From Xylocopa sonorina (lineage: Eukaryota > Arthropoda > Insecta > Hymenoptera > Apidae), in assembly GCF_050948175.1 (NCBI RefSeq), contig NC_135198.1, positions 1,997,001 to 2,061,000 on the forward strand: DNA of 64,000 nt, written 5' to 3'. A model generated the notes under the pieces. That model was not told where the DNA came from, searched no databases, and saw nothing but the letters and a program-made list of their open reading frames with translations. Numbering within the stretch: position 1 is the first letter of the stretch; each line of letters begins with the position of its first letter. The position numbers and the translations under genes are program-made. Shown here one piece after another: positions 62,421 through 64,000 of this stretch.

Positions 62421-64000
62421 CAATGGGAAATGACGTAAATAACCTTTCCTACTACATGAATCAAATTGCTTTCCGCATAACGGCATTTTATAAACGCGAT
62501 TTGCGAAACCAGTTAAACAAACTTACTTTCGTTTCTTTCGCCAATGAAGTTAATCTGGTTGAATGATTTTTGAAGTAATCATCTGTTAAATGAAAATTTA
62601 CGAACCGATCGTACAAGAACATTACGATCTAATTGATTGAGAAATGCAAACGATCGTTTTCAAGGGTTAACATTTCGCAAACACAATTTATTGTTTTCTT
62701 ACGTTTGTAACAATATCTCATACAAATAAACTGCATTGACATTCTGTTATATTTCATACGAGATACTTAATACAAATCTAAAATATTTTTTTGTATTCGG
62801 TTTTGCACGATGTAATAGTAAAACGATTCACTTTGCCATTTCCGGTTAATTTCGAATTTAAATTTGTGGCGATTTTCATTCGTAAAAACACATGGCAATT
62901 AGTTTATCTAGAACAAAAACAAAGATATTTATATATATGTATATATTCAATGATACAATATTGGTTTATCCAGAAGAAAGGCATCGACTTGTCTTTTTTT
63001 ATGTTCCGGAATAGATTTTTGTACGAATAATTAAAAAGTTCTCGTACAAATTAGCACACGCAATAGATGTTTGTACGAATAATTAAAAAAGTTCTCATAC
63101 AAATTAGCACACATACATTTCAGAGGTAGTGAATATTGATTGTAACAAAAGGTCAACGCATTATTTTTTATTTAAGTTTCATGAAGCTGCATCTGTGGTA
63201 TCACAACAATGCCCTTGCAATAAGATGCCCCCCCAAAATAATTTGTCAACATCATTTAAAAATCCTCCGATACAATTATAGTTTCGATTTCGTTTTACAC
63301 GTTTTATGAAAACGAATCGTACCAACCGTAAGAAAGGGCAAACGCAATTGTACATTTTGGTCCTTTGCCCGCCGATCGTCTGTGTCTGTTGTACCGACAC
63401 GTTTGCGTAAGATGAATAGCCTTTTATTCGAAATAACTTAAAACGTCGATTTTTCTTACCGAATAAAAATTAAAATATTGGAAATCATCGGAAAGAAGAA
63501 CGTAAGGATTGTGTAAAAATATTAAAAATAAAATTGGAAACAAAAACTGTAAGGCAAACGTCCTTACAACAAACACAGTTCGCACAGTACCCTTTGACTT
63601 AGCTAGGCGGTAGGCGTAAAAATAAGAGACGTCGGGTGATCGCAATTCTCGCTCTATTTTGTTCATTTCTCTATCTCTTTTTTTTCCGTTAAAAATTTGT
63701 CAACAAAGCGTGGTTTTCAAATTAAAGACAAAAGTAAAAAGTGAAAAGGGAAAAAAATGACTGTCCCAAAAGAATTTTTAACAAACACACATAGCAGCCC
63801 AATAAATAGCTTAAAAATGTTTAACAGTTCTCTTATCGTTACAAGCCATAAAAAGAAAAGAGATTCGAAAGGAGATTCTCGATGGATGAAAATGAAAATA
63901 GTCGAAATTCCTGTAGCTAGATACAGTGCACAAAATGTGCGCGCACGCGCGTGTGTGTATGCGTGTGTGCATGTGTTTACGTGTAAAAGGATAGAAAACA
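62421..64000. other. Non-coding, no gene recognised
   Basis: Upstream of SRSF2. AT-rich apart from the 52-bp tandem duplication at 63010. The terminal 63937-63985 stretch is GT- and GC-alternating (GCGCGCACGCGCGTGTGTGT), a purine-pyrimidine alternating tract. Confidence 0.5.
63010..63114. repeat. 52-bp tandem duplication
   Basis: Two adjacent copies starting AATAGATKTTTGTACGAA at 63010 and 63062, nearly identical, differing by one extra A and a few substitutions. Confidence 0.85.

Noticed and set aside
62384..62566. 60-codon plus-strand frame starting in an ACAAGATGGCG context, divergent from SRSF2
   Set aside because: No family recognised and it overlaps the likely SRSF2 promoter/leader. 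The AAGATGGCG context is explained equally well by a YY1/Pho-like promoter motif.

Overview
The window looks like nuclear DNA of an insect, most likely a hymenopteran such as a bee. That placement is an inference from AT-rich, CpG-containing non-coding sequence, short introns of about 65-80 bp, and insect-like versions of three conserved eukaryotic genes. There are no bacterial operons, no rRNA or tRNA that I can recognise, and no CRISPR array.

Layout. Positions 1 to about 44,000 hold no exon I can recognise. This stretch is AT-rich and contains decayed DNA transposons: a hAT-type element at 9448-10289, a long-TIR element at 12578-14044, small MITEs at 5671-5761 and 32038-32383, and several low-copy dispersed repeats. 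Around 44,097-44,483 a GC-richer island carries a near-consensus CTCF motif and, on the minus strand, an ATG directly followed by GTGAGT. It could be the first exon of a minus-strand gene whose long first intron fills the left of the window; that is inference.

Positions 45,442-50,948 are a transposon cluster. A 0.7 kb element has a 7-bp target-site duplication. Next to it is a recently active family of about 1.12 kb with TIR CCCAGACAAC and TA target duplications. It occurs as a clean copy (46315-47430) and as a composite copy (47594-50948). The composite has a 553-bp partial unit amplified in tandem and is itself interrupted by a full-length inverted copy (49472-50593). The unoccupied version of that insertion site survives in the neighbouring clean copy, which fixes the target as TA. 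Two ~130-bp relatives lie at 52599-52729 and 55035-55164.

The gene-dense part is 53.5-62.3 kb. A PDAP1/PP28 phosphoprotein gene (+, five coding exons, 194 aa) is followed 700 bp downstream by an MBOAT7-type lysophosphatidylinositol acyltransferase gene (+, six exons, 461 aa). Converging on these from the right is the splicing factor gene SRSF2/SC35 (-, four coding exons, 176 aa). These are separate housekeeping genes with no evident shared pathway. All three gene models were assembled by hand from splice sites; phases and reading frames close exactly. The last 1.7 kb contains a 52-bp tandem duplication and otherwise nothing recognisable.
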